DNA of 64,000 nucleotides, taken from Heterobilharzia americana. Its lineage: Eukaryota; Platyhelminthes; Trematoda; Strigeidida; Schistosomatidae. Where the stretch lies: positions 145,243,787-145,307,786 of the forward strand of contig OX104127.1 of the NCBI GenBank assembly GCA_944470555.2, written 5' to 3'. This document shows, one piece after another, positions 10,930-23,200 of the stretch. The notes under the pieces are model-generated. The model searched no databases. It was not told the origin of the DNA and saw only the letters and a program-made list of their open reading frames with translations. Numbering within the stretch: position 1 is the stretch's first letter; each line of letters starts with the position of its first letter. Position numbers and translations under genes: made by a program.

Positions 10930-12180
10930 GCACCCAGTAGACCTCTACCACACGGTGGTGAATCAAAGGTGCACGCTATTGGTTGCTTGATATAATCTGA
11001 CAAGATTGGGGAGGTTTACCTAAGATGGATGTATCGAAATTTCCCATGAATTGCAGCAATCAATAGAATAATTTCAGGACCTCCACAGTTATATCCCACC
11101 CAGCATGTAGGCATATTTCGAGCTACTAGACGGTGAGCCTTACCAAAACGGTAATTCGAACCTTTCTATATACTATGCAAGGTATTTTGAGCGGAACAAG
11201 TCTACTTTGAGGTTTGCTGTTCTACAAATAATCCCTGGCAGACAGTAGATGGGACATGTGATTCGATAACTCTCACGGAAATTTAGCCTTCATGTGATAG
11301 AAACTGGAGACGAGAAACTCCTTGGGTGCCTTCCCTTGGCCTTATCAGCACTACAGACCGCATAAGCTACTTTTGGAAGTGTCGTGCATAGAAGTTGTCT
11401 GGTGTACACAAAAGTTAAAATCCATTGTCGACTGAACCCCAATTAAAAAACCCCCGGCTCTGGATTACCGATAAGCTTCTGCTTTGTTCAGACATTGACA
11501 CTTACGCACCCATGCTTTAAACGTTGCTGACAAATATGTGTTGGTTTCCAGAGGATATTAAAGGGGATAGGAATGTTCCGCGGCGAACGGTTTTCCGAAA
11601 ACAATAGCTTAAGTTTAGATGGTATTCAACATCAGTGCCCACATGCGTATTTCTGATGGACCTATTGAGCTGAACATGCAAATTCCAGTATCAGTGCTGT
11701 TTGGCAAGCCACTATGCTAATTTTTCCTTCGCTTTCACCACGCCAAAACTAGGTAAATAATGCACTTCCGTGGATGGTGTTATATTTTAGCCTTGCGCTC
11801 GTTGACATTCTACAAGCAGTTCTTATAACTGTTTACATGAACTCACTCGAATGCTTAGGAAATTTCACATATGCATACATGCGCGTCAAAGATAAAAATT
11901 CTCACTGAGGCTTTATTTTGGTTACAAGAAGATTTACTGCACTTATAGCAACAGGATAGAATAACTGGTCTGGAAGTCGAGTGATCCTCTCAGCTGCGGG
12001 AACGCTGTGTACCTACCAGTGCATGTAAGTAGGTACCTAAAACCGTTGGAATGGGACAAATCCACGTGTATGCGAGCAAAACACGCATCGGGTCAAGAAA
12101 ACGTCCCTAAAGGTGAAAGTGTATGTCGGTTTACCTTGAGATGTTGATAGGCTATACGTTCCTTAACCCAGTTTCGCATA
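10930..12180 (-). pseudogene. Integrase core of the Gypsy remnant, 3' part
   Basis: From 12175 downward on the minus strand one reads MRNWVKERIAYQHLKVNRHT, then a segment with ARIHVDLS and SNGFRYLLTCTGRYTAFP. This matches the integrase pattern KVxRHT...PFxxVHIDIVGPLP-SxGFxYLLTCVDRFTRWPEA. The first catalytic Asp (VHVDL) is visible; the second and third cannot be traced. Below about 11900 the frame is lost. Sequence near 10930-11100 may encode the poorly conserved C-terminus. Confidence 0.6.
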
Positions 12181-12182
12181 TC

Positions 12183-13806
12183 GCTCCGTATTATTTTTTC
12201 CCTTGGGTTCCTACTGGAAGATGAGGCTTCAGTAGCACGTCGCCATTTCACTCTGTTTTTTGCAATCTTTTCAACCTAGCTCCACCACTGCCTACAAGCT
12301 TTCATTCCTTCCTCAAAGGATTTCCACCATGTCACCCTCCGACGCATAACTTGCCGTTTCCCCTTCGGGTTCCACTCGAGGACCTGGCCTGGCGCGTGAT
12401 ATCCTCAAACCGTCTTCTCAGGGCACGTACGGTCCAATCCATCTTCTTCTTCCGCATATTTGTTGAGCTATGGGTTCTTGCCTCGTCGGTTCATTGCCAG
12501 CCATAGTGAGTTCCTTGTAGCTCACTCTTTTTCGCCATCTCGTTTTCAGTACCAAGTGAGCGTAGGTGACATCTGTTGATAAATGTCTAGTTTGTTGGAC
12601 GTACTTTTCGTGGCACGCCAAGTTTCTGAACCATATAGCAGCACTGACCTGACATTTGCGTTGAAAATCCAGATCTTGTTCTTTGTACTGACGGGAGTAG
12701 ATCTCCACACTGATTTCATGTCAGTGAAAGCCTATCTTGCTTGTCCGACCCTGGTTTTGACATCCTCGTCTGTGCCGCCTGTAATTGAAAGGATGCCGCC
12801 TAAGAAGGTGAAAGAGACTATTTCCTTTAGGTTTCTCCCGTTAATGGTGATTGGTGCTTGTTGTTGATACTGTTGTTGTTTGGGTGTCTTCACCACCTCC
12901 GTCTTCCCTACATTCACTTGAGATCCCGTTTTCGCTGCCTCTCCTGTCAGCTTGTTGGTTTTTGCCTGCAGATCTTCGCGTTTGTGCCCAATAACATCTC
13001 ATCTTTGATTCTTAGAGATGTTCTTTGCATTTTCAAAAAACCAGAATAGTGCTGAAGTGTTTCTGGTGCTGTTATTATCAGCGATTTAAAGTACAGACTA
13101 ATGTTACTTTTCGGACGAAAACTGTATGAAACGATAAATGCCACAAGACATTAGACATAAGCCATGATCGTCAAAACCCAAATCTTCTAGGCTCTTTTCT
13201 CCGGTCCAGCGTATCCCCCTCTTCTCGCCGCTCACGGTTTGCTGCCGTGACCACAATCAGGAAGATGATCTGTGATAGTTGGCAACCTTGTCTTACTCTT
13301 GTTTTACTTCTAAGGTGTCACTGAGCCTTCCATTGAGAATCACTTGGTATGTGGAGTCTTTATACAGCTGTTGAATGAGGTTGATAAGATTCGTTGCACT
13401 CCGTAGTGTTGAAGCAACTGCCAACTTACTTCCCGGTCGACGCTGTCGAAGGCCTTTTGGAAATTAAGGAAGTGGAAGTAGGGAGTTGACTGTCATTCTA
13501 TACTCTGTTCAGTGATGATGAATAGCGTTGCAATGTGGTCTGCACATGGTTTGTTCTTCCTGATTCCAGCCTATTCCGGGTCGCACTTTTGAATCTAGCG
13601 CATCCCTTAGTCTCTCTGGGATGATGCGGCTTAATATTTTGCTTCGGGTGGACACAAGGATGATTCCGTGCCAGTTCTTGCAAAGCCTTAGGTCTCCCTT
13701 CTTTGGAAGTTTGACAAGGTAGCCGTCCTTCCAGTCTATCAACGGGTACCTTTCCTTCCTTCCTTGCAAACCTTCTGCAGTAGTGGTGTGAGCATGTCCG
13801 CTGTAA
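12183..13806 (-). mobile_element. RTE-type element copy 2, 5'-truncated, inserted in the Gypsy integrase
   Basis: The minus strand carries the RTE reverse transcriptase from KEEKVPVDWKxGYLVKLPKKGD (overlapping ORFs 13835-13498) through the C-terminal region (12708-12418, with KTRWRKRVSYKELT) to the 3' end TTGGGA and an AT-rich tail near 12190. The catalytic YADD region falls in the degraded part near 13000-13200. The 5' end is truncated at about 13806. Gypsy integrase sequence is present on both sides, so this is the younger insertion. Confidence 0.8.
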
Positions 13807-13839
13807 ATTGGGCCGACTATACTTATCGGCCACAAGTTT

Positions 13840-15520
13840 AGCGGAGGCCCTTGCTTCAGGGTGTTACAATGGGCGGGAGTTAACGAATACCAACCGTCTC
13901 ATACTTTTGGTAACATAAGGTTTGGACGGATCTCATATCGTGCCACTGTAATTACGCCCTTCGTCAGTGGGTGAAGGCGACTATTTGAGGTTCAGGCTAC
14001 AGCTACCACTAGAAAGCAAATTTCCCGATCACTCTTTGTTTTCTTGACTTGCAACCAACGCCTTGAAATCTCTAGTGGATTGATGAGTAGCATTTACGTT
14101 AACTCTAGACAGAGCGTTTGCCATGCAATTTTACGTAACCTTTTAGAGTGTCCCATATCTCTCGTAAATTGCCACATAAAAGCAAACTGACGAAGTTCAC
14201 GTGACAGGTACCTATAAGGCACTGCATTTCTCACGTAAGTTAAAGGCTTGTGGTCCGTGTCGTCTGCAAACGTCCTACCTTACACCATGTGACGGAAGCT
14301 GAAAGGATTCCCAGCAGCTCCCGGCTGAAGGCCAAATGCCGAGTCTCTGATGGATGAAGGCGTTTTTAAAAGGGCAACACCGGTTTCCAGCGATTGTCCA
14401 CCAGCTGAATGAGTGCTGCTCCAGAGCATTGTAGTAAGCATCTGCCATAAGTACTAGCAGTGCACTGAAATCGTGGCATTTTAAAGTTGTAACCTTTGCT
14501 AGAGCTGTTTTCAGTTGGTTGGCACTTTGTATGGCTTCTGTTGAGGGCTTAAAGTCCTAGGGATTTTCCCTTGAGGTGTCAATTATGGGTTGCAAATGTG
14601 GTGCGCAGCAAGGTGCGAATCTGTGACGAAGAGCAATTGGGCCAAGAAAACTTCTTAGTTGCGCTATGGAGGTGAGTAGTCGTTACTAACCGATAGCATC
14701 CATCTGTTTTGGCAGTGGTAATATTCCCTCTATATTAACCGTATGCCCTACGAATTCGACGGTATCGACCCCGATGACACGTTCTGATTTACCACCGTGC
14801 CGCTGTCGTTCATTTTTCTCGAAACTGCTCATATGTGGTCTCCATGTGGGTGCGTATCCCGGTTGGTGATCACTAAGTAATCAATGAACGCCTCCGTGAA
14901 AGTTAAATCTCGCAGATCATCCATAAATCGCTGGAAAGTTTGTGCAGCGTGCTGAGGGCTAAAAGGTATCCACTCAAGCCGGAATAGGGGATATGGATTG
15001 GTGATAGATGTTTTTGGAATGTCCTCTTCGACCGTAGGGGCAGCGACAAGCAGAGATCAGGTCAAGTTTAGTGAGTGCAGTGGTGCCTTTACAACAGTTA
15101 CTGAAATATTGGACATGAGGTACTCTGTATTTATCAAGAATGGTTCTTTTGTTCAGAGTTCCGTAGTCGTCACATGGTGGCCAGTGTGGTTGATTTTTCT
15201 TGGGCGTTGACTGCTGGAAGAGCGGATGACGCTTACCTGAAGCCTGTAATCAAATTCGGACCCAGAGATTTTCTACTCATCTGCCGCCAGTTTAATGGGT
15301 CTTGCAGATAAGAGGAGGCCCTGTGTTTTCAAGCGATTTCACCTTGGTACTAAAGTGAGTGTGTGTGTTAGGTGACATCCGGCTTGTAAACTCCGTCAAT
15401 ATACTTTCAAATCTTTCTGTCGATATTGGGAGAGATTCAACATAGTTTGTGGATGTGTTGGAACTCGCCTTAACCATGCTGTAACTAGAACTTTCCCACA
15501 ATGTCAACCTCCTATTTTTG
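13840..15520 (-). pseudogene. Reverse transcriptase / RNase H segment of the Gypsy remnant
   Basis: Read on the minus strand in several frames: ILTEFTSRMSP then TGPPLICKTH (the segment before the RT fingers, normally ETTGPPVxARPRRL), followed by PHWPPCDDYGTLN (normally WRPCGDYRALN) and KLDLISA (normally KIDLxxAY). Further on are VGHTVNIEGILPLPKQ, the FLGHxVxxxGIxPLP box, and ANALSRVNV, the end of RNase H. Stops between the blocks show advanced decay. Identification comes from the ordered boxes, not from any single open frame. Confidence 0.65.
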
Positions 15521-15534
15521 TGTCCACTAAAAAT

Positions 15535-15854
15535 TCACACCTCTTTAAGAAAGTCTAAACCCGGTATTGCTAGGCCTAGGTCTGCTATGATGAAGACACA
15601 AGAAGGCTGCCGTTTATATCTAGGTTCAAGGGTTATGGCATTCTGTCCGATCTGTCCAATCTGCAGCACGATTATGGGTCTTTGATGTCCATGCTCGACC
15701 AAGTCTTGAGGGAAAATGCTGAGAGCGGCCGCCGTATCCACCATGAATTTGATGTTAAATATTCTGTCTGTGACATGGAATATGCGACTGTCCGGGCATC
15801 TTTCCTTAGCAGTCGGCTCTTAGTAGCCACTGAAGTGTCCACTAAGTAAAACAA
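15535..15854 (-). pseudogene. Retropepsin-like protease of the Gypsy remnant
   Basis: Minus ORF 15744-15535 begins MVDTAAALSIFPQDLVEH, the retropepsin pattern in which the active-site DTG has become DTA, followed by a substitute for the ALGDxG-like strand and then VFIIADLGLAIPGLDFL (the usual sequence is close to ILGADFL). A second frame just upstream, 15854-15672, also opens with LVDTS, showing a frameshift. The damaged DTG motif means there is no protease function. Confidence 0.65.
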
Positions 15855-15999
15855 ACTCTTTCACAATACCGAAATCACTATCTATAAGGCTAGACATTTT
15901 AATGTACAAAGCAAAAAATAACCAGTGAAGGAGTAAACGCGTTAAATGAATGAAATCAATGGATGAACGCTGTCGAGCTAATCAATGTTGTGCCCTGGT

Positions 16000-16925
16000 T
16001 TACGGCTAACTCTGAGGACGGTTTGCTTCAGACAGCCACAACATGGCAAGCAAGAAGTCAACGGTAGCAGCACAACACGCTCATCCCAAACGCTGTGGCG
16101 GGAAAGTCAAGCGGGTAAAATTGAATGATTGCGTCGAAGATTATTACTTATTTAATATGAGTCAGTGGTAAAAAAGTTTATAACAGATGGAAATTCCTCG
16201 AGAAGTTTACTAGGCAATGCAAGCTGCTCTTTCGATGAACACCCTCGAAGAACGGCCGGATTTTTATAGACATTTAAACTGCCGAGATTATCGCAGACTA
16301 CTTTGTTTACTATCCAGAAGCCGAAACCGAGTTTTCCACCAAAAGTGAAGACAGGACCTAATAACGGCCTACAGCGTCATCCATCAAGTGAATCACCCAA
16401 GCAGGTCAAAATTGCGGGCCAAAAAAGTAGTTTTGTCTCAACCCCCAGCACATTTCTCAACAGGGGGAGAAGGCAAAAGTCAGATCTAGCCTCGTCTCTC
16501 ACAGAGTATAGACCACGGAATGCTTCTCTAAAGGAAATTGCCACGGACACCTCAGCTGATCCCTTCACAACTGCTCTGTAAGCACGGGAGGGCGAACGAT
16601 TAACCACCACCGTTCTTTGGTAGCAACTGAAGGCATGCCTATACACCCCCTTATCACCCAACTGCAGTAATCGGAATGCTACCCATGCGACCTCTGTCAT
16701 TACTAGTAACACCTGTTTTCCACCCGTCGGGCTAACCACAGCTACAGCAGGTGAGTAGGTGGACCAACTGCATCAGAACCAACCAAAGACCTGGAACCGT
16801 TCCACAAGACTTGGAGGTTAGAGCGAAGAAATCAGTCGGTTTACACTAGCACGTAAAAAACATTAGATATTAGATACTCGCTTCTTTTTATTCTCTACCC
16901 ACCTTATTTCTCACAATATTCGAAC
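16000..16925. repeat. Repeat-like stretch before the unidentified gene
   Basis: Overlapping open frames on both strands (plus 16303-16581, minus 16739-16377) have no recognisable motif and are probably chance frames in a GC-richer repeat. 16776-16870 resembles window bases 1-95 in the same orientation, and 16740-16752 shares a 13-base block with the reverse strand near 5065. No gene is supported before 16867. Confidence 0.4.
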
Positions 16926-16927
16926 AG

Positions 16928-17213
16928 CGCTTACTACCTATTTAGAGGTTCTTACCAACAACAGGAACTGCAAAAAGTTAGCTGATTTTATTGAAAGATC
17001 TAAGGTTCCGCTAAATAAACTAGACTACAATTTGCAAAGAAAACTTGCACATGGACAACCACTGCTTCCTAAGCAACAAGTAAGTTAAATGAGAAGGTTT
17101 CTGAGACCATCGAAGGGGTGTGGCTGAGTAAAAACATTCAGCCTCAAGACATAGAAGTGAGATTACAAAAACTACAAGTTTCCTCTACTTGCATTATGGA
17201 TGTTGGATGTTGA
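16928..17213 (+). CDS. 3' end of an unidentified gene immediately upstream of ACTR10
   Basis: An exon-like segment follows a pyrimidine-rich acceptor (ATTCGAACAG, ending at 16927). Its frame is open to 17079 and reads LTTYLEVLTNNRNCKKLADF, continuing with KVPLNKLDYNLQRKLAHG and LPKQQ. The next in-frame block, 17097-17213, reads VSETIEGVWLSKNIQPQD and ends DVGC-stop. The two blocks join in frame if the 17 nt at 17080-17096 (which begin GTAAGT and end AG) are absent from the mRNA. The peptide is soluble and probably helical. I cannot name the family. The rest of the gene would lie left of the repeat block, so much of the left 17 kb may be its intron. Confidence 0.5.
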
Positions 17214-17258
17214 CGTCTTAAAGGAAGTTTGGAAGGCACTTTGGAAGTTGCGGTACAT

Positions 17259-17264
17259 AATAAA
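17259..17264 (+). terminator. Possible polyadenylation signal AATAAA of the upstream gene
   Basis: AATAAA lies 46 nt after the TGA of the unidentified gene and only 9 nt before the ACTR10 start codon. If it is used, cleavage would fall inside the first ACTR10 exon, which would make sense only if the two genes share a precursor or have overlapping ends. Confidence 0.3.
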
Positions 17265-17272
17265 ACTTCAAA

Positions 17273-20200
17273 ATGCCAGGTCTGGAGTCGTTAATGCTAG
17301 GTGAAAAAACAGCTGTTGTTTTTGATATAGGTTCTGTTTACACAAAGTGAGCGTCATTTTCAGTGCTTTTAATGAGCTAGGTGCGGTTTCGCAGGAGAAA
17401 CCGGACCAAGGTTCATCATACCGACGGAGATTACTGTGGTTTGTCTGACTAGTGTAATACATTAACTTGTTCAGCCTACGGGTGCACGAAAAAGTTTCAC
17501 TTCTGTTAGAGAAAAAGATAAAAGGCAGGAGTTCTTGATAACTTTCCTGCACAATATCTATTATCGGTATCCACATCCTTTCATTTCATGCGTTCTATAC
17601 TTGGTAGGCATTTATTGGTGAATCCAAAAGACCGAAGGGTTGTTATTGTTGAAAGTGTCCTTTGCCCTTCATCTTTTCGGGAAGTATTGGCAGAAGTTTT
17701 GTTTAACCATTTTGAGGTAAAATACCGCTGATCTAGTCACCTATATAGGCTCCATCTGTTCTTTTTGCATCGTCACATTTGATGGCTTTGTTCACTCTTG
17801 GTATTTCTGCTGCAGTTGTATTGGATTGTGGTTATACTGATGCTCAAATCATACCGGTAAGTAATAGGTATGTATTGATACCATATTCAGGTTTATGAAG
17901 GTTATACATTATTAAATGCTTGGCAGGCAGCGCAACTTGGTAGCAAACGGATTCATGAGTACTTTACGTTTAACATATGTTCATAATTTTGTGCATTTAG
18001 GAACATCAGATCATACTTAAATGAAAAGGCTAGATTGGTTGATGTGATAAATGAGGAGTCTCATTTTTCCCCGTGTCCAGATCATTTTGTGTCGGAGCAC
18101 ACTATTGAAGACATAAAAGGTACCGTGGTATCTATATCTAATTGATTTTAGTCCGTACATGTTTCGTTAGTCCGCAAAGTAGAGCAGTACAATGGAAAAA
18201 ATGGCAGGATTCTGCTGATTCATCGATCAAAAAGCCTGATTCTTATGAGGAAACATTTATTTTCCCTCTAGATAGTCTAGGCGATGAAAGACCCATCCAA
18301 GTACCTTCAGATATTCGGGAGTTGGCAGTCGAATGTTTGTTCTCCGGAGACAATGATCAAATTACGATCACTACACTAATCTTGAAATCACTTCTGCTAG
18401 TACCAATTGATATTAGAAGGTACTACTTCTGATCGCCTGCGCGAAACTAGTTTTTCACGTAAACCAACTGGTGTTTTTTCTAACGAAGTGCTTTCCTGGC
18501 ATTTATTCATACTTTTTAAGTATGCTGAGTCAACAGTTTTAATGCTGTTGTTTCATGAAATTGGGATGTCGATATGAGTCGCACATTAATCTTTATTTTC
18601 TTCCTTTCTTCGTTTTTAAGAATGTTCTGAATTCGCATCTGAAGCATATTTCGCCACTGAATAACTTCAATAAATACCCATACAGGCTAGCTGTTATCAC
18701 TAGATTGTTGCCTTATTCTTGCTTGAAGATTATATGGTGCATAGGGTGGGTTCAGTAGTTTAACTCGCGTAACATTGAAACCCCTAGTTAAAGTGTACCC
18801 TTTTACGCTGCAATGGTTACCGCACAATATTTAGCGTAAACGTAGTCATATGCTCTCATGGACTGGCCTCGTCAAACTTTTAGCTGGAAGACTTAGTATT
18901 TCATTCATGGTATGCGTGTTGCAACTGGGTGTGTAGTTAACATGATAGTGTGACTGTAATTGTCTTCAGATTTCCAAGTTATACCAAGCCGACCTAAATA
19001 ATTTGTCACATGCCAATAACTATCTTTAGATGGGAAAATTCCGGTGTTTTGGTGGAATTTTGTGGCCTGAAAGGCGAGTAATAGGTTGTAGTTGCTAATG
19101 AAGTTTTATTGTAGTCGAGCTATTCTCAAAGTTGGCTAGAATTGAGGAATCCTAAATATTTAATTTCACACTTGTTGGTCAGCAGCAACGTTGTATGCAA
19201 GAAATGAATATGCTTCCTCCTAACAAATAACAGTTCTTCAGTGCTTACCTTTTTGGTATTCAATCAAGCACTAGATCGTAACCGATTCTTCGAAGTATCA
19301 CGAACTCAGTAAGAAAAATTGTACCACGAAAAAATCAGCCTTTGTTATCTATCTTGGGTCCCTTTATTTTAATAACAAGCCAACTCCGTTTAATGACATT
19401 TTATCTGGGTTTCTATTTGAACTGTTTTGTTCTTATGTGTCCAAAGCATCTTAGTGTGGATAGGAACGATATCTACTGATGACTAACGCATTTTAGCTAA
19501 CTGTAAGTGCCGTTTAAACGTATTATATAGTTTATTTAACATTACTGACCAGTAAGTCAGTAGATATATCTACCCATGCTCCATGTTCTAAAATTTATTT
19601 CTGATGACAAGAATCTCGTTTTGCATTATATTCGAGCATGACTGTTATTGCATACACCCTTGACTGTTTATTCATGTTGGTTTTCCCACTAACGAGACAA
19701 CATCCTGGGACGCAGCTTTTCAGGGATGCGGTTGATGAATCATCCATACGTGACTAAATGGTTTTAGAGCGTTATTTGGCAAAAAACAAAGCTGCATTTA
19801 TTAGGCTTTTATTTTTATTGCTGATGACGATTTGGCAAAATCGGTATCATCTACGTAAAAAGCAAGTTACCGACAGTGTGTAAAATAAACTTTTCATAGT
19901 ACGCTTATTTAGCGCTCCAACTGAACAAGAGTATGTTGAAAAAGCCCACTTTCTTGTAGGTGAATTCAAATGAAAGTGACAGGACATGCCAATTTGTTGC
20001 ATACTGGAAGATTGTCAGGAATGAATTCGTGCTACTAGACTGTGGTGACTAAAGTTATTGTTTATACTGGGATAGTACATCATATTTGTTATCAAGATGG
20101 CTTAGAGGAGATCAATTTCAACAAGGCACTTTATCAATCTATAATATTCAATAGTCAGAGATGAAATTCTAGATTCATTCGAAACTGATACAAAATAAGT

Positions 20201-23200
20201 TTCAATAATCTTGCATGGTCTTAAACTTGCTACTGTCTGGTTCATCACATCTGTTTGCTAAAAGTTTTGTTTACGTCTTCCCAACTCAACTTCTACAGCG
20301 CTACCTTTTTTCGTTTCTCTACTGCTATTTTGTAAGTCCTTATGGCTACAATCGCCTTTTGTCTTATTAGTTCTTATTTGAGTGCTGGGGAAGCAATCCT
20401 ATCTAAAAATTCGGTTTTATTCAGAAATCTTACCACAAATATATCAGCTTTGAATCAGCTGCTTTTGTTTTGAATGGACGTTACCACTTTTTTTTGAGTA
20501 TGTTGTAATTCCAAGTTGTTACTTCTAAATCCCCACAACTCCCTCAAAATTCAATTTATCTTGTAGTTATTGTTTTTGTATTCACAAACCAAGTGCGCGA
20601 AGCCTAGGTCTCTTTTGTTAGACTGCTCACCTTCACTTTGATTGTGACAATAAGTGCTACAATCATGACACCTGACTAAAGTGACTTGTGGGTTATAAGT
20701 CAATTTAATGGTATGTTAAGTATTCTTCATCTTTTCAGGGTGCAATGAATGTATAGTTGTCACTCATTGGACTAGGCAGGTAACCCAACCAGTGGGTCAC
20801 CGGTTGGAATCTCACTCTATCTACCGAGGTCTGCGTAGCCAGGTAGTACATTGACCGTCACACAGTGGATGAAACGCAGTGCTAGTTGCACGAACGTGCT
20901 CATGGCTGCTGGGTGCACTCTGTTTTTTTTCAGTGCATAGGCTTCATAGGAACCTCGAGAGGTAGTTTGTTTTGTTTTATTAATGTATCATAGTGAAGGT
21001 AAATGTATCGTGTCGTACTTGCAAGATCAACTTTGTTTTTCATTTAAGTAATTTTGTTTTAAATACTAGGAAGTTAGCAGAAAACATAGTACTTATCGGT
21101 GGCACAACCATGCTTCCTGGTTTCATACCTCGCCTTATGGAAGAGCTCAATTCACACTTGGAACTTCCTGAGTTCTCAAAACTGCATGCATTGAAGGGGT
21201 CTTTTAAATTCCACAATCCTCCTGGCGAAGCGAATTACGTAGGATGGCTTGGTGGTAAGTCTCCATGAGTTATCATCTGTGTAAACGAATACCTATACTT
21301 AAGCATTCGAATAATTATAGGAATGAATTTATATTCTCCTTTGCAGATTTTCAAATAATGACTCATCAGTCTCAGCTCACAAACAATTTTGTAACCGAGC
21401 ACTATTGAACGACGATACGATTTTTCAAACCAACTTGTGATTTATTTCTATTAATTGATAAACTTTTAATTCCCCGTTGTTTCACTGAATCGAATTGTCC
21501 GACGTCAATTGGTATATGGGGCTCCTATACGGATGCCTCGATATTAACTAAGTGCTAATGATAGTAATTTGGTTGGAGAATTACACACTTAATCAATAAA
21601 TAGTAATAACTACCACTCGTTGCACAAGAAGAGTGGCTGTCGTTCCTCCGTGGCATAGTGAGTAACGACTTGGGGTTTGCAGCAATGGGTACGAGGTTCG
21701 AGTCTCAGTGGGGACAACATCACTCACAGGATTGCAGGTACATCCATCTGACAAGCCCCAAATTGGACGAAACGCGCGTTCTGGATTCCTCTGCTAGCCA
21801 CAACCAACCAAATTACCACAACTTGTTATTTGTTTCGAAGATTTGATGTGGATTGCATACGCAGAATATTTGGTCGGGGAACAAAAGATATATGCTGCAG
21901 TGTGTATAAATAACTGAGCACAAGTATCAGGTGTCCAGAAAGTTGTAGGTAGTGTATTGAAGAGTGTGTATCGGTAAGAGGATTTGATGACTTGGGAGCC
22001 AGTTTTGGTGCAACTGTCACTCAACCGAAGTGATGGTATTTTGTTATGTTTGATTTCGAACCGCCAGTTTGTAGTTTTTCTACATAATATCTTGTTTCCT
22101 AACAATCCACATGGCTCTAACCAACTTTATTTCCAATAGCTAGAATAATACGATAGCCATTAGGTGTTTAAACAGACCCCAATACACTCTATTATTTTTT
22201 CCAGCTTTTTTATTTCTTCATCTCAGTCAAAAAAGAAAGCGAGGATTCAAGGTTTTTCGTATTTTGGTCAAAGAAGATAGTTGCTGTTTCAGTAATTACT
22301 TTTTCGGGACTGACTAGAATTAAGCCATGGTAAACTCTAGGATACTGTTTGCCTCTACGGGAACTAATTCATTAGTTTAGACAGTTGACTTTTAACCAGT
22401 GATTAAGAGTTCAGAGTCCACTCCATATACCTAGGGGTATCGTTAGTCCTAACACAATTGATGTGGCTCATTGCCTACTGCAGGGGTGTGCACGTGGTTG
22501 CTGAGTTCATTTCGATTCGATTCGCTCACGTTCACGAAAACCTTGTGATACCGTATTTCTAACTTTATGGTTACAGTCTATGTAAGTGACTGTTTATACG
22601 ATTAGTTATCTGTTACTTATTTCTGCTATATTGCCTTAACTTCACTATAAGATAACCCACACACCAGAGTTACTGCCAAGTTACCATCTATTTAAATAAC
22701 AGGCACCCGGTCGACATGAGCGCTAACAAAGACAGTTGGACAGACAAGGTATGCTGCGGTTTATAATTTTGTATATCAGAATTGGTGAGCATCAACATAG
22801 CCTTCTAAAACGTTTATTTGGTATTCGAAAAATTGCATTTGTTTAGCATCTAAAACAGTTGACTAGTTCCAATCTTACCTGTGTTGTAGTTTGCTTTTAA
22901 CTTCATTCATCATTCCCTCATATATAAACAAGTTGTCCATCAGAGTTGTATTAAGTAGTTTATAAGACCTAAAGATTAACGCAATGGTCTCTAAAGTGCC
23001 TAACTCAAGTGAAACTGGAACGAGTTCATGTACTAGGCTATGAACCACACTTATTGTCTAAGGGTTTATGATGCTAACCAGTTGCGGAGATTGATATGTT
23101 GGTTTTACCTCGAGATCTTTTTCTTCTTTAACTAAGTTAGCCACATACCAACTAGGATTCCAGCCTAGTATTGAGCTGTGCATAACCAGATGATAAAATT

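Larger units (their letters stand above)
10930..15870 (-). mobile_element. Ty3/Gypsy-type LTR retrotransposon pol remnant, interrupted
   Basis: On the minus strand the order is protease (about 15855-15535), reverse transcriptase and RNase H (about 15500-14000), integrase zinc region (near 13830), then an RTE insertion (13805-12183), after which the integrase core resumes at about 12175 and decays towards 10930. The order PR-RT-RH-IN is that of Ty3/Gypsy elements, and the residues resemble CsRn1-like elements known from trematodes. Many stops are present. LTRs and gag were not found with confidence. The copy cannot be active. Confidence 0.7.

Noticed and set aside
20745..20935. tRNA-derived element in ACTR10 intron 8
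   Set aside because: Only a weak B-box resemblance and no A box at the right distance. Left as an unclassified GC-richer patch.
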